A stretch of DNA of 64,000 bases from Oscillospiraceae bacterium (GTDB lineage Bacteria > Bacillota > Clostridia > Oscillospirales > SIG627): assembly GCA_034925865.1 (NCBI GenBank), contig JAYFRN010000008.1:1-64000 (forward strand), given 5' to 3'. The notes below the pieces were generated by a model that worked only from the letters and a program-made list of their open reading frames with translations, was not told the origin of the DNA and ran no database searches. How positions within the stretch are numbered: position 1 is the first letter of the stretch; each line of letters begins with the position of its first letter. Below, in pieces: positions 43,134-51,181 of this stretch. The position numbers and the translations under genes were made by a program.

Positions 43134-44873
43134 TTATTTGAGTTCTTCAATATTGCTCCATCTTACACAATTTTCTGGTGGTTCTTTTGAATTGTCTAGT
43201 AGTGCGTCGAATAAATCCTTCACTTGTTGTTTAAAAACTTCATCAGCTTTCATTTGGCTTAAAGCATAATAAGGTTTATCTTTACTAATCTTTTGCTTTA
43301 ATAACGCGTCCTCAAAATTTTGTTTACATGCAATAAGGAGTGTTTGACTCGAATTTGAGCTTTTACCTATTTCAGATAATATATTCATATTTACTGTCCA
43401 TGCAGGATTGGCATTTCCATTTTCAGATTTCTCTGTATCGGCATCATGTAAAACGCCATAATTAGCAGTAAACTGATTTAATATTTTCACAATTGATGGT
43501 ATAACCCCTTTTCCTCTCGCTCTAATGATGTGAACATCCTCATATTCATTTGGATAATATAATTTCAGTTGTGAAAATGCTGTATATTCTGTATCTCCTT
43601 CTACAACAACAATTCTACCGCCAAAAAAGAACTCATGTACATATGGATCGCACACATTTAATAATTTCAAATTTTCCTTATCGTCTTCACTTAACTGTGC
43701 TTTTTCAGGCCTGAAAAGAATTGTACTGTTTACTTCATCACATATGCTTCTATCGACCCGTATTATTGTTGTGTTATCACGAGAAAGATCTATAAAAATT
43801 GGTGAATGTGTTGTGACCATAACTTGCCAGTTGCCGGTTTTGGGTAGCTCATAAAGAACTTTCCTCGCATCTCTTATTGCGGTTGGGTGCAAACACATCT
43901 CTGGCTCGTCAATAAGCAAAACATGTGGTCGTTCCGATGTCTTATCTCCATTTTCAGAGATATATTTCAATGCAGTCCATAGAAGAGTTCGCCTTGCGCC
44001 GCTTCCTTGCCCTTCTATCTTCGATAAAAAGCCATCTGCTGGCCCCATATACAACCCTGGGGCTTCCTTAAATGGTGAGTATGTTTTATCAAGATTACTT
44101 TCTGGTTTTGCATCAAGCTTTATTACATAATTCTTGAAAACTTCGTTAAGATATTTATTAATGCTCTCTTCGATAGACTGAACTTGACCTTCAATCGAAT
44201 TAGTGATACAATTCTGAAAAGTAGCTATCTGGCTGAGCAAAACTTCATAATCCGTTTTTCCGGAAGTGTTTTCAAGACTAGTTACTTTTTTAAGATTATC
44301 TACGATAATGTTAGATAATAATCCGGTTATCTTACTCGCCTGAGCTTCAGGTGATGAAAATGCATCAATCCTATGCGGTTTTGGTCTATATGCATTTGCC
44401 ACGTTAGGTGCTCCCCAGGGCACCTTTTCTGACCAATCATTAGCAATTACATCGAATCCTTGCCGTTTTGGCTCTGCGTTTGGATTGTCCCATGTCCACT
44501 TTTCCCTGATTAATAGTTCTCCATTACCCAAATCTTTTATCCACTGCTCACCAGGCTTGTTTTCGGAAATAATTGTATGGACTTCAATTTCAGGTAATCT
44601 ACCAACTTCAACTTTGCTGTTAGGGAAATCATCAATGGTCAAATAACCGTCCTTAGAACCCGTATTCATAGCAATTTCATAGGCACGTAAGATCGAACTT
44701 TTCCCGGTATTATTTGCGCCAACCAAAACCACTATATCATTTAAATATATCTCAAGAGGATTATTACCAATTGTTCTAAAATTTTTGATGACAAGTTTAT
44801 TTAGTCTTGGACGCGGCTTAGTTTTATCCTCTGAAATCAAAGAAATAAATTCCTCTTTAGGTGCTTTTGCCAT
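43134..44873 (-). CDS. OLD-family ATPase with TOPRIM nuclease domain
   Basis: 579 residues from ATG 44873 (AAAGGAGATTAAA upstream). The ABC-type ATPase has Walker A GANNTGKS (52-59), a signature-like QGSGARRT, Walker B HVLLIDEPEMCLHP and H-loop VTTHSP. The C-terminal TOPRIM part has VVVEGDTEYTAF and the DxD-type HDADTE. OLD proteins are DNA nucleases used in phage exclusion (P2 Old, Gabija GajA and relatives). It is the first gene of the cargo operon, followed after 120 bases by the membrane protein. AT-rich compared with the phage structural genes, suggesting separate acquisition. Confidence 0.9.
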   Translation of the reverse strand: MAKAPKEEFISLISEDKTKPRPRLNKLVIKNFRTIGNNPLEIYLNDIVVLVGANNTGKSSILRAYEIAMNTGSKDGYLTIDDFPNSKVEVGRLPEIEVHTIISENKPGEQWIKDLGNGELLIREKWTWDNPNAEPKRQGFDVIANDWSEKVPWGAPNVANAYRPKPHRIDAFSSPEAQASKITGLLSNIIVDNLKKVTSLENTSGKTDYEVLLSQIATFQNCITNSIEGQVQSIEESINKYLNEVFKNYVIKLDAKPESNLDKTYSPFKEAPGLYMGPADGFLSKIEGQGSGARRTLLWTALKYISENGDKTSERPHVLLIDEPEMCLHPTAIRDARKVLYELPKTGNWQVMVTTHSPIFIDLSRDNTTIIRVDRSICDEVNSTILFRPEKAQLSEDDKENLKLLNVCDPYVHEFFFGGRIVVVEGDTEYTAFSQLKLYYPNEYEDVHIIRARGKGVIPSIVKILNQFTANYGVLHDADTEKSENGNANPAWTVNMNILSEIGKSSNSSQTLLIACKQNFEDALLKQKISKDKPYYALSQMKADEVFKQQVKDLFDALLDNSKEPPENCVRWSNIEELK

Positions 44874-45013
44874 TTTAATCTCCTTTCGATTATACATTAT
44901 TTCGTCAAATTATCGCTATGATATGCTGGTTGTACAAACTGCTAATTGTTGCTATAAAGTAATTATTAAATACTTTTTTCACTTATAGCTTTTTGTTATA
45001 TATTTTAAACACC

Positions 45014-45041
45014 ATTATATACCAATAATGTAAAAAATCAA
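45014..45041 (-). promoter_or_regulatory. Promoter of the cargo defence operon
   Basis: On the minus strand: TTGATT (45036-45041), 16 bases, TATAAT (45014-45019), about 140 bases before the OLD-type gene. The operon can thus be expressed in the lysogen independently of the phage switch. Confidence 0.65.
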
Positions 45042-45059
45042 CATATTTCGACGTTATTT

Positions 45060-45455
45060 TTAATATTTTATATAAATAGCAAGGTAAATGTATATATAGG
45101 CCGGAAAATAGCAGGATAGTCTTTCGACTAAAATTTTATTCTCCATATGTCCTGGAATGTTATGCTCTGAGGCTTTTCTTTTTACTATTTATGACTACAA
45201 TACAACATTTTTACTACATAGTCCTACCAAACTTACTACCGATAAAAATGTATCACTTTTGCGAAGCGGGATTATAGTCAGCCCTATAATATCGCTCTAT
45301 TTTTATGCTCTCCGCCCCCGAAAAATCCCCGAAAAATTTAAACAGGAAAAAACAGGAATGAAAAATAGCGGTCAATATACCGCATAAAACACTATATATA
45401 GTGTATAATTAGACAAATACACATGATAAAAGAGGGTAATGTATGAGGAATTTTG
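45060..45455. other. AT-rich stretch before attR without a credible gene
   Basis: About 400 bases. The only frame (45157-45387) lacks a ribosome site and crosses the arm-type repeats, so I do not call it. It holds CCCCGAA repeats at 45316-45334 and otherwise nothing I can name. Confidence 0.5.
45316..45341. promoter_or_regulatory. Candidate integrase arm-type sites at attR
   Basis: CCCCGAAAAATCCCCGAAA, 18 of 19 bases as at 7338, about 115 bases inside the attR core. Confidence 0.55.
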
Positions 45456-45474
45456 TTCCCGTCGCCTCCACCAT
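45456..45474 (+). other. attR core
   Basis: TTCCCGTCGCCTCCACCAT, identical to the ssrA 3' end. It lies in no gene here, as expected of the distal copy. Confidence 0.9.
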
Positions 45475-45576
45475 GATGCACCTATCCGAACAAGGTATCA
45501 CAATCATCGTGACACCTATTGTGTTCGTATTAACGGCGCCGTTGTCGGTTAACGAATAAACCGAAAAGCAAAAAAT

Positions 45577-45622
45577 CCCGTCTTACGATTTATACGATCG
45601 CAAGACGGGGTTTATTTTATAT
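45577..45622 (+). terminator. Displaced native ssrA terminator
   Basis: CCCGTCTT, A, CGAT, loop, ATCG, C, AAGACGGG, then GTTTATTTTAT: a long interrupted stem about 100 bases after attR. It probably ended ssrA before the insertion. Confidence 0.7.
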
Positions 45623-45623
45623 A

Positions 45624-45652
45624 TTGTTTTTTGGGATAAAGTGTTATATAAT
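45624..45652 (+). promoter_or_regulatory. Promoter of the kinase gene
   Basis: TTGTTT (45624-45629), 17 bases, TATAAT (45647-45652), 40 bases before the start codon. Confidence 0.65.
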
Positions 45653-45691
45653 GTTAAATATCTGATTTATAACTACATAAAGAGGTAAGTC

Positions 45692-46690
45692 ATGCTAAAA
45701 AAGGGTATAATTGTCGAAACGACTTTTGACGAATATGAAATTGAATCACAAATTAACCAAGGCGGTAGTGGCACCGTTTTCCGCGTTTATAATTCAGCAA
45801 AGCAAGTTTATGCTCTTAAAGCTATTGACCGAAATCTAACAACCAAAGATAAACTCAAAAGATTTAAGAATGAACTTGCTTTTTGCCAAAATAATAATCA
45901 TAATAACATCATACATATTCTTGACCACGGAGTTTACCATAAAAATGATGAAAACATTATTTTTTATGTAATGCCATTATACCCAATGACATTAAGGGAT
46001 AGAATGAATTCTCGTATTCCAGCAGATGAAGTATTACCAATGTTTTATCAATTACTTGATGCTATTAAATATGCTCATCAAAAAAATATATGGCATCGCG
46101 ATATAAAACCTGAAAATGTCCTTATTGATGACAATGGCACTGTTGTGCTTGCGGACTTTGGTATCGCTCATTTTTGTTCAGAGGAGCTTGTGACAGCGGT
46201 TGAAACAAAAAAGTGTGATCGTCTTGCAAATTTCCAATATGCAGCACCGGAACAACGTGCTAGGGATTCCATAGTTGATGGAAGTGCTGATATATTTGCT
46301 ACGGGTTTAATACTTAATGAAATGTTTACAGGAAAGGTAATAGCAGGAGCCAATTATTTGACAATAAAATCTGTAAACTCAAAATATAGCTTTCTTGATA
46401 AAGTTGTTGATTCAATGATTTGCCAAAACCCAATAGATCGCCTATCTTCCGAAGAAATTGCATTTCAAATTGCATCTGAGCAAATAAATGATCAAGAAAA
46501 CCAAAAACTTACATCCCTTATTATAAAAAAGCCTGATAATGATGATAAGTTTTTTGAAACCACAGATAGCATTAAAACTGTAAAAAAAATAGATGAAAAG
46601 GATTTAAATAATAAACTTGCTATTGTTGAGATTTATGAAGAACTATTAAAAGTCAAATCCCAAATTAAAAAAAATCAAACACAAAACTAA
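45692..46690 (+). CDS. Cytosolic Hanks-type Ser/Thr protein kinase
   Basis: 332 residues, AAAGAGGTAAGTC upstream. The Gly-rich loop GGSGTV is at 24-29, with Lys43, Glu61, catalytic HRDIKPEN at 135-142 and DFG at 155-157, so all catalytic residues are present. After the kinase domain (to about 265) is a Lys/Asp-rich helical tail. It has no transmembrane helix and no PASTA repeats, unlike the housekeeping PrkC type. It has its own promoter and lies between attR and a prophage remnant. A lysogenic-conversion or anti-phage kinase (Stk2-like concept) is plausible but not shown. Confidence 0.85.
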   Translation: MLKKGIIVETTFDEYEIESQINQGGSGTVFRVYNSAKQVYALKAIDRNLTTKDKLKRFKNELAFCQNNNHNNIIHILDHGVYHKNDENIIFYVMPLYPMTLRDRMNSRIPADEVLPMFYQLLDAIKYAHQKNIWHRDIKPENVLIDDNGTVVLADFGIAHFCSEELVTAVETKKCDRLANFQYAAPEQRARDSIVDGSADIFATGLILNEMFTGKVIAGANYLTIKSVNSKYSFLDKVVDSMICQNPIDRLSSEEIAFQIASEQINDQENQKLTSLIIKKPDNDDKFFETTDSIKTVKKIDEKDLNNKLAIVEIYEELLKVKSQIKKNQTQN

Positions 46691-46825
46691 ATGCGTAAGG
46701 AACTAAACTCAATACTATTTTAAGTAAATAAGAAAAGAATTACGGTGTTATCTTGATTTTTTATCAAATAGTGAAAACAGCGGACAAACTTTGATGCTTG
46801 CCCGCTTTTCTTTTTATAAAAAAAC

Positions 46826-47158
46826 TTATTTAATCTCCACTGCTGCCGGTGAAGGCGATTTCCCTAAATCCTTACATAGTTCGACATACCCCGCTTGAAT
46901 CGATTCTTTAATTTTTGCTTCGTCGAAATATTTGCCGAAGCGATCTACAAGGATTCCATAAACATAATTAAATTTCTGTTTGCCTTGATTCGTTTCAAAA
47001 GTCGTAAGCGCGACTGCGCAAAGCGATTTCGCTGTATCAAAAAGTCTCCGATCCTTTAACCATGGTACCGCGACCTTTGCGACCCAGGTCGATACCAGCG
47101 TTACGATAATACCCATAATCGCAAGGATTATTTGTGTGAAATCAATCGTGTAAGTCAT
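46826..47158 (-). CDS. LL-H-type holin
   Basis: 110 residues from ATG 47158 (GGGAGAAG upstream). One N-terminal transmembrane helix (about 7-30) is followed by a cytosolic helical domain (LCAVALTTFETNQGKQKFNY), the layout of the phage holin LL-H family. It is the last gene of the remnant and overlaps the neighbour's 3' end. Confidence 0.75.
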   Translation of the reverse strand: MTYTIDFTQIILAIMGIIVTLVSTWVAKVAVPWLKDRRLFDTAKSLCAVALTTFETNQGKQKFNYVYGILVDRFGKYFDEAKIKESIQAGYVELCKDLGKSPSPAAVEIK

Positions 47159-47417
47159 TGTTTTGTTCTTCTCCCTTTTCTTTTTCAGTATTTTTGATAT
47201 GGTCAGCATATCCTTTCAGATATGGCTCTTTGTTATTGTATTTTCGCTTATTACCGTGAAGGTATCCGAGTATGCTAAGCTCGCCGACGCAAGCCCCAAA
47301 TACGCATGAAATAAGCGTTGACGGCTCACTTCCGACAATGATGAATATAATCAGGCATACTATCGTAAACACGGCTAAAAACGAGAATATGCTGTATACA
47401 ACCTTATCGACATTCAT
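47142..47417 (-). CDS. Two-helix membrane protein (holin partner)
   Basis: 91 residues, coupled to the endolysin stop. Two transmembrane helices (about 9-28 and 37-54) precede a tail with EPYLKGYADHIKN. The same tail motif is seen in holin-like protein 2 of the main prophage. Probably a lysis protein. Confidence 0.65.
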   Translation of the reverse strand: MNVDKVVYSIFSFLAVFTIVCLIIFIIVGSEPSTLISCVFGACVGELSILGYLHGNKRKYNNKEPYLKGYADHIKNTEKEKGEEQNNDLHD

Positions 47418-48106
47418 ATCTTTTTCAGAAACTGGAGCGCGATCCGGCTGAAAAGCTGAAGGATCAGCGCATTTGCTCCATCCTTCAGGCTCATCACATT
47501 CATTGCTTTGCCGATGAACCGCTCCGGAACGCTTTTGCCGTTGATGTACCTTGCACCGGGGAGAATCGTCACACGGTCGCCGGCTTTGAGCTGAGGCTGG
47601 TTCGCTGCCGATGAGACGCTGTAATCAATCCACGGGCATTTACCCCACCACTTCCACGGACGATCTGCAAGCCGAGTTTTAACTACGCCATACTGGAAGC
47701 CGCGAGCTTCGATGACTTCCCCGCCCCCTATGTACACGCCGACATGACCGGACATAAAGACAAGCGTGCCGGGTATTTCGGGAATTGTGTTGATATCGCC
47801 TTTTTCTGTGCATTTCGTGCGCATGCCGTTTGCAGAAACGTCCTGATCTTCGCGGTACTTTGCCGGGCTGTTTGCGTCAACGCTCCACAGATAGCCCTTG
47901 ATGAGCCCTACACAATCGTGTACCTTTTGACCGATATGCTTTTCTCTTGCCAGGGCGACGCGAGTGTCTGACCAGTACACCGGGTATGTCTTCGCATACC
48001 AGTCTAGATCGCTTGTGTTTGCAAACTGCCCAAACGAACCGTACCAATACGGTTTACCGAGTTGTGCTTTGCAATAATCGACAAGACTTTTTGCTGTTTT
48101 TGCCAT
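47414..48106 (-). CDS. NlpC/P60-type endolysin (remnant copy)
   Basis: 230 residues from ATG 48106, with GGAGGTTGAAACC before it. It is a close homologue of the main prophage endolysin along its whole length, with the same catalytic Cys (KVHDCVGLIKGY) and His (SGHVGVYIG) and the same SH3-like end. The open frame suggests recent arrival or retained function. Confidence 0.85.
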   Translation of the reverse strand: MAKTAKSLVDYCKAQLGKPYWYGSFGQFANTSDLDWYAKTYPVYWSDTRVALAREKHIGQKVHDCVGLIKGYLWSVDANSPAKYREDQDVSANGMRTKCTEKGDINTIPEIPGTLVFMSGHVGVYIGGGEVIEARGFQYGVVKTRLADRPWKWWGKCPWIDYSVSSAANQPQLKAGDRVTILPGARYINGKSVPERFIGKAMNVMSLKDGANALILQLFSRIALQFLKKI

Positions 48107-48125
48107 GGTTTCAACCTCCGTTTTC

Positions 48126-48557
48126 TTAATCATTTTTATGGTTTTTTACTACGATCTGACCGTGATCGCGTTCAAGATGCTCATTAAGCCGGTTGTGTTC
48201 CATTTTTGCGGATTCATAAATCGATGGGCGGCCGACAACTTCAAAATTATATACAATCGAACTGTTTGGGTCAGATCGTCCAAATCTTTTCAGGGCAATC
48301 TTATCACCTGGGAGTATCAAAAAGTCAGGTGGAGAAAAAACTACAGCATCGTAGTCGATTTTGTTCTGCGCTTTCGTCTGCTCACTTTTATCGGACCCTT
48401 TCGAAAGTGCGCAAATAATATTAGAATAAACCACAGAAGGAACGGATTTCGTGATCTTATTCGTTCCTGTCTGTGGCGTTGTTCTTGATATTATGGCAGT
48501 ATCTTCGTATGTTCGTTCAATGGCCGCCCTTTCGGCAGCGGCATATCCGAAGCTCAT
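48126..48557 (-). CDS. Head-tail adaptor protein (remnant)
   Basis: 143 residues with a beta-rich core (YDAVVFSPPDFLILPGDKIA) like phage head-closure proteins. Its stop (48126) lies inside the leader of the endolysin gene, where tail genes should be, so it marks a deletion junction. Confidence 0.6.
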   Translation of the reverse strand: MSFGYAAAERAAIERTYEDTAIISRTTPQTGTNKITKSVPSVVYSNIICALSKGSDKSEQTKAQNKIDYDAVVFSPPDFLILPGDKIALKRFGRSDPNSSIVYNFEVVGRPSIYESAKMEHNRLNEHLERDHGQIVVKNHKND

Positions 48558-48564
48558 TATCTGA

Positions 48565-49026
48565 TCACCACCTTAATTTTCGATATTCGTTCAGTACTGT
48601 CTTCCATCCGAAAAAGTCGCCGCCGTCAGCCCCCATGTTGAAAGTTTGCGCCGATCCGGAAGCGCCGGAAGCATTAGCAAATGATGTTTGCACATCGCCA
48701 CGCTTTACAGACGCCACCGGACCCACAGTAGCTGAGGCGTCGCCGAGTCCCGCGCTTTTATAATAACTGACGACCATGACAATGAGAACTTTTTCAAGAG
48801 GTGTTGGAAGCGTGTCCTGCCCGGTATAGGATAAGACCATATCTTCAATCGTTTGAATAACAAATTCAAGAACCCCATCCTGATCCATACTTGTTATACC
48901 GAGCAGGACCTTAATTTTTTCAAGTCTGGAATAAGTCGGCGACATAAGAGTATGAAAAAGTTGGTTCTTTTCAAGGTCAGTCAATCCTTCAAGTGAATTC
49001 ATTATTTGTTCTAACACGTATTTCAC
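48565..49026 (-). CDS. Head-tail connector (remnant)
   Basis: 153 residues, helical N-terminus (LEKIKVLLGITSMDQDGVLE) and C-terminal Gly/Ala-rich tail with FFGWKTVLNEYRKLRW. The layout resembles Phage_connect-type adaptors. It follows the capsid gene. Confidence 0.65.
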   Translation of the reverse strand: MKYVLEQIMNSLEGLTDLEKNQLFHTLMSPTYSRLEKIKVLLGITSMDQDGVLEFVIQTIEDMVLSYTGQDTLPTPLEKVLIVMVVSYYKSAGLGDASATVGPVASVKRGDVQTSFANASGASGSAQTFNMGADGGDFFGWKTVLNEYRKLRW

Positions 49027-49046
49027 CGCCTTATACTATAACTTAA

Positions 49047-50183
49047 TTAAGCAACAACGATAGTTGCGTTTCCGGCTTTCTTTGCCTTATTGTCATCGAC
49101 ATCAACTTCCGCGATGGTGATCTTGTACCCGTTGGTTGCTGCGAGCTCGCCAGAAGCGGGAAGATCAGTCCAACCAGTCGTCAATACATCGTTATACGCG
49201 ACAGCTGGCGCGGTTGTGGCATGAGTCTTGTATACAAGTTTTCTACCGGGAAGTGCTGTTTCTGTAACTGTAATTACAGTATTTCCTGCCGCTTCTGCAT
49301 CGGCAGAAGCAACTGTCAAGGTTCCGAGAGTACCAGCGCCCTTTTCATAAAAGAAAATCAGATCAGGGGTGAGTGCCTTTGTTCCATAATCATAGAAGAA
49401 GGCCACACCGTAGTCGTTGGAGAGTGGGATCTTTTCAGGATCTTTGTAAGGGTAAGTCACAACAGGCTGAGCGATTGCGCCGTCAATCATCAGAATAACT
49501 TCAATCCCGTAAGGGAGATTTACACTGGAGTAAGTTTTTACGTTGTGAAAAACAGAGAATTCTTCTGCCGCTGTGTTTACGTTGGCATTATTTACGCCTT
49601 TATCGAGATAATTTCTGATCTCACCGTAGAAAGACGGGGAGCACACAAGACGCATAATGCTTCTCGGAATACCTCTGACATAGTCATTTTTCACGGTTTC
49701 AAGTTTCTGAATCATGTCTTCCAGCTTCTTTTCAATCGTATCTATGCCAGAAGCGGGTTCATATGATGCGCCGGCGATGACGGCAGTCTGGAAGAAAGCT
49801 TCATCAAGTTCCGCAACAACGGTGTCAACATGGTTGTCTGCGCGTCTTGTCATAATGTTTCCGACACCGAATGTGTCAAGATCAAACTTTGCGGCTTCTT
49901 CAACGATTTCGCGATGCTGGTCAAGGTTTACAGTAGTAGGCGGAATATTCAGCTTGTCGCCAGCTCCAGCGGCTCTTGCTGTTCCGTATACCTTTGAAGC
50001 GCTGTTCTTAAATCTCTTGAATTCAACAGAACCAGCGGCGGGGTTTCCAGTGTAAGCCTGTGACTTCAAACCACTGGACAATGTTTCTTTTTGGATATTC
50101 CCAATTACGAAGCCGGAAACATCTTTTAAGTCGACTTTAGTCGAACCGGATTCGAACAGAGATATCGCTTTTGTTCTTGCCAT
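49047..50183 (-). CDS. Major capsid protein with C-terminal Ig-like extension (remnant)
   Basis: 378 residues, GGAAGGATTG upstream. Residues 1-280 form a P22/HK97-type capsid (KVDLKDVSGFVIGNIQKETL, VGNIMTRRADNHVDTVVAEL). The last 95 residues (TLTVASADAEAAGNTVITVT) look like a bacterial Ig-like domain exposed on the head. It is unlike the main prophage capsid, so the two phages are different lineages despite similar endolysins. Confidence 0.8.
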   Translation of the reverse strand: MARTKAISLFESGSTKVDLKDVSGFVIGNIQKETLSSGLKSQAYTGNPAAGSVEFKRFKNSASKVYGTARAAGAGDKLNIPPTTVNLDQHREIVEEAAKFDLDTFGVGNIMTRRADNHVDTVVAELDEAFFQTAVIAGASYEPASGIDTIEKKLEDMIQKLETVKNDYVRGIPRSIMRLVCSPSFYGEIRNYLDKGVNNANVNTAAEEFSVFHNVKTYSSVNLPYGIEVILMIDGAIAQPVVTYPYKDPEKIPLSNDYGVAFFYDYGTKALTPDLIFFYEKGAGTLGTLTVASADAEAAGNTVITVTETALPGRKLVYKTHATTAPAVAYNDVLTTGWTDLPASGELAATNGYKITIAEVDVDDNKAKKAGNATIVVA

Positions 50184-50216
50184 TAAAAATCAATCCTTCC
50201 TGTTTTTAAGTTGTTA

Positions 50217-50801
50217 TTAAAAAATAACCGGGCCTTCCGGAGCGGCTTTTGCCGGCGGATTTCCACCCGGAGCGGGTTTTGCTCCTTTAATGTCTGTTTT
50301 TTGTTCCTGTTCCTTAAATAGATAGGCCTTTGATTCCTTGATCGGTTTAATCAAGCCATCAAGGTCAGTTTTCAAATTACCGGAATCATCGACATCGATC
50401 TTTTCAAGATCCAGAAGTGAAATGATATCAGCTGGGTCATGTGCTTGGCTGGCAAGCGCCATTTTCAAAGCCGTGTTTTTCTGAATCTTCTTGATCTCTG
50501 CCGTATGGTTTGTTTGCAGCGTAGTAATTGTGTTCTGGGCAGCCTTTACATCGTCGGCGAGTTTTGCGGGATCTCCGGAACCGCCCATTGCCTTTAAAGC
50601 TTCGGCGGCAGCTTTCAGAGCGTTTTCAGCGCTTGCCTTTCCGCTGTTTGCGCCGTTGTACTTCTCGGCGGGGACGAAAGACCCGTCATTTCCGACTACT
50701 ACGTCAACGTCCTTTCCATCCTTACCCTTGCCTTTCAACGCTGTTTCAACCTGAGTCGTAAGTTCCGTTCCCAGAATAGTTTTAATATTTTCGCTTAGCA
50801 T
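50217..50801 (-). CDS. Scaffolding protein (remnant)
   Basis: 194 residues, helical, Ala/Lys/Asp-rich (TALKGKGKDGKDVDVVVGND) with a coiled-coil middle and Pro/Ala-rich end, placed directly before the capsid gene. Confidence 0.75.
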   Translation of the reverse strand: MLSENIKTILGTELTTQVETALKGKGKDGKDVDVVVGNDGSFVPAEKYNGANSGKASAENALKAAAEALKAMGGSGDPAKLADDVKAAQNTITTLQTNHTAEIKKIQKNTALKMALASQAHDPADIISLLDLEKIDVDDSGNLKTDLDGLIKPIKESKAYLFKEQEQKTDIKGAKPAPGGNPPAKAAPEGPVIF

Positions 50802-50891
50802 AAGATTCCTTTCTCCGCTGTCTTTTTCGTGACTTCCACACGCTTTGCGGCTCCGTCTGTGCGCCGGACGGTTACGGCTTTTGTGTGTATG

Positions 50892-50920
50892 AAAAAGACG
50901 CCACCGGGAATGGTGACGCC
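50892..50920 (-). terminator. Minus-strand terminator
   Basis: On the minus strand GGCGTCACC, ATTCC, CGGTGGCGTC, then TTTTTC. It separates the MuF-immunity pair from scaffold transcription. Confidence 0.65.
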
Positions 50921-50942
50921 TTAGTCTGCGTAAAAGGGCATA

Positions 50943-50972
50943 AGAAAACGCCGGCCATATGGTCGACGTTTT
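50943..50972 (-). terminator. Terminator right after the immunity gene
   Basis: On the minus strand AAAACGTCGACCATATGG, then GCCGGCGTTTTC: an imperfect hairpin ending in T-rich sequence, directly after the DUF4926 stop. Confidence 0.55.
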
Positions 50973-51170
50973 CTATTTTTTTTGAAGTTCGCTTTCCGTG
51001 AATTCCTTATCAAAAGACGTTTTAAAAGTGTCGCCGTCCGAGTCAAAGAATTCGACAGTGTAAGCCTCCCCATTCCCGTGAATGTAAACAATTGTTCCTT
51101 CTGTTCCTCTTTTTATTCTGGTTTTGGGATCGTCTTCTTTTAAAACAACTATATCATATAGTTTTAACAT
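50973..51170 (-). CDS. DUF4926-like immunity protein
   Basis: 65 residues. LYDIVVLKEDDPKTRIKRG, then GTEGTIVYIHG and YTVEFFDSDG, match the small SH3-like DUF4926 family, whose members are common next to DUF6883 toxins. It starts 11 bases after the MuF-toxin stop and shares its terminator. Likely the cognate immunity protein. Confidence 0.75.
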   Translation of the reverse strand: MLKLYDIVVLKEDDPKTRIKRGTEGTIVYIHGNGEAYTVEFFDSDGDTFKTSFDKEFTESELQKK

Positions 51171-51181
51171 AGTCTTTTACC

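Larger units (their letters stand above)
7267..45474. mobile_element. 38.2 kb podovirus-like prophage integrated in ssrA
   Basis: The boundaries are defined by a 19-bp direct repeat at the ssrA 3' end and at 45456-45474. Inside are an integrase adjacent to attL, a repressor/Cro switch, an early operon, a HUH replication protein, terminase, portal, capsid, adaptors, fibres and endolysin-holin, plus a cargo operon before attR. Every core module for a short-tailed phage is present and open. There is no tape-measure, sheath or tube gene. Whether it is inducible cannot be read from the sequence. Confidence 0.9.

Noticed and set aside
43134..44873. Gabija, Septu or PARIS as the name of the cargo system
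   Set aside because: The OLD/TOPRIM protein fits the broad family, but the expected partners (UvrD-like GajB, HNH PtuB, AriB) are absent, so I give no named system.
45157..45387. 76-residue frame before attR
   Set aside because: It has no ribosome site, crosses the arm-type repeats and has no family resemblance; probably chance in AT-rich DNA.
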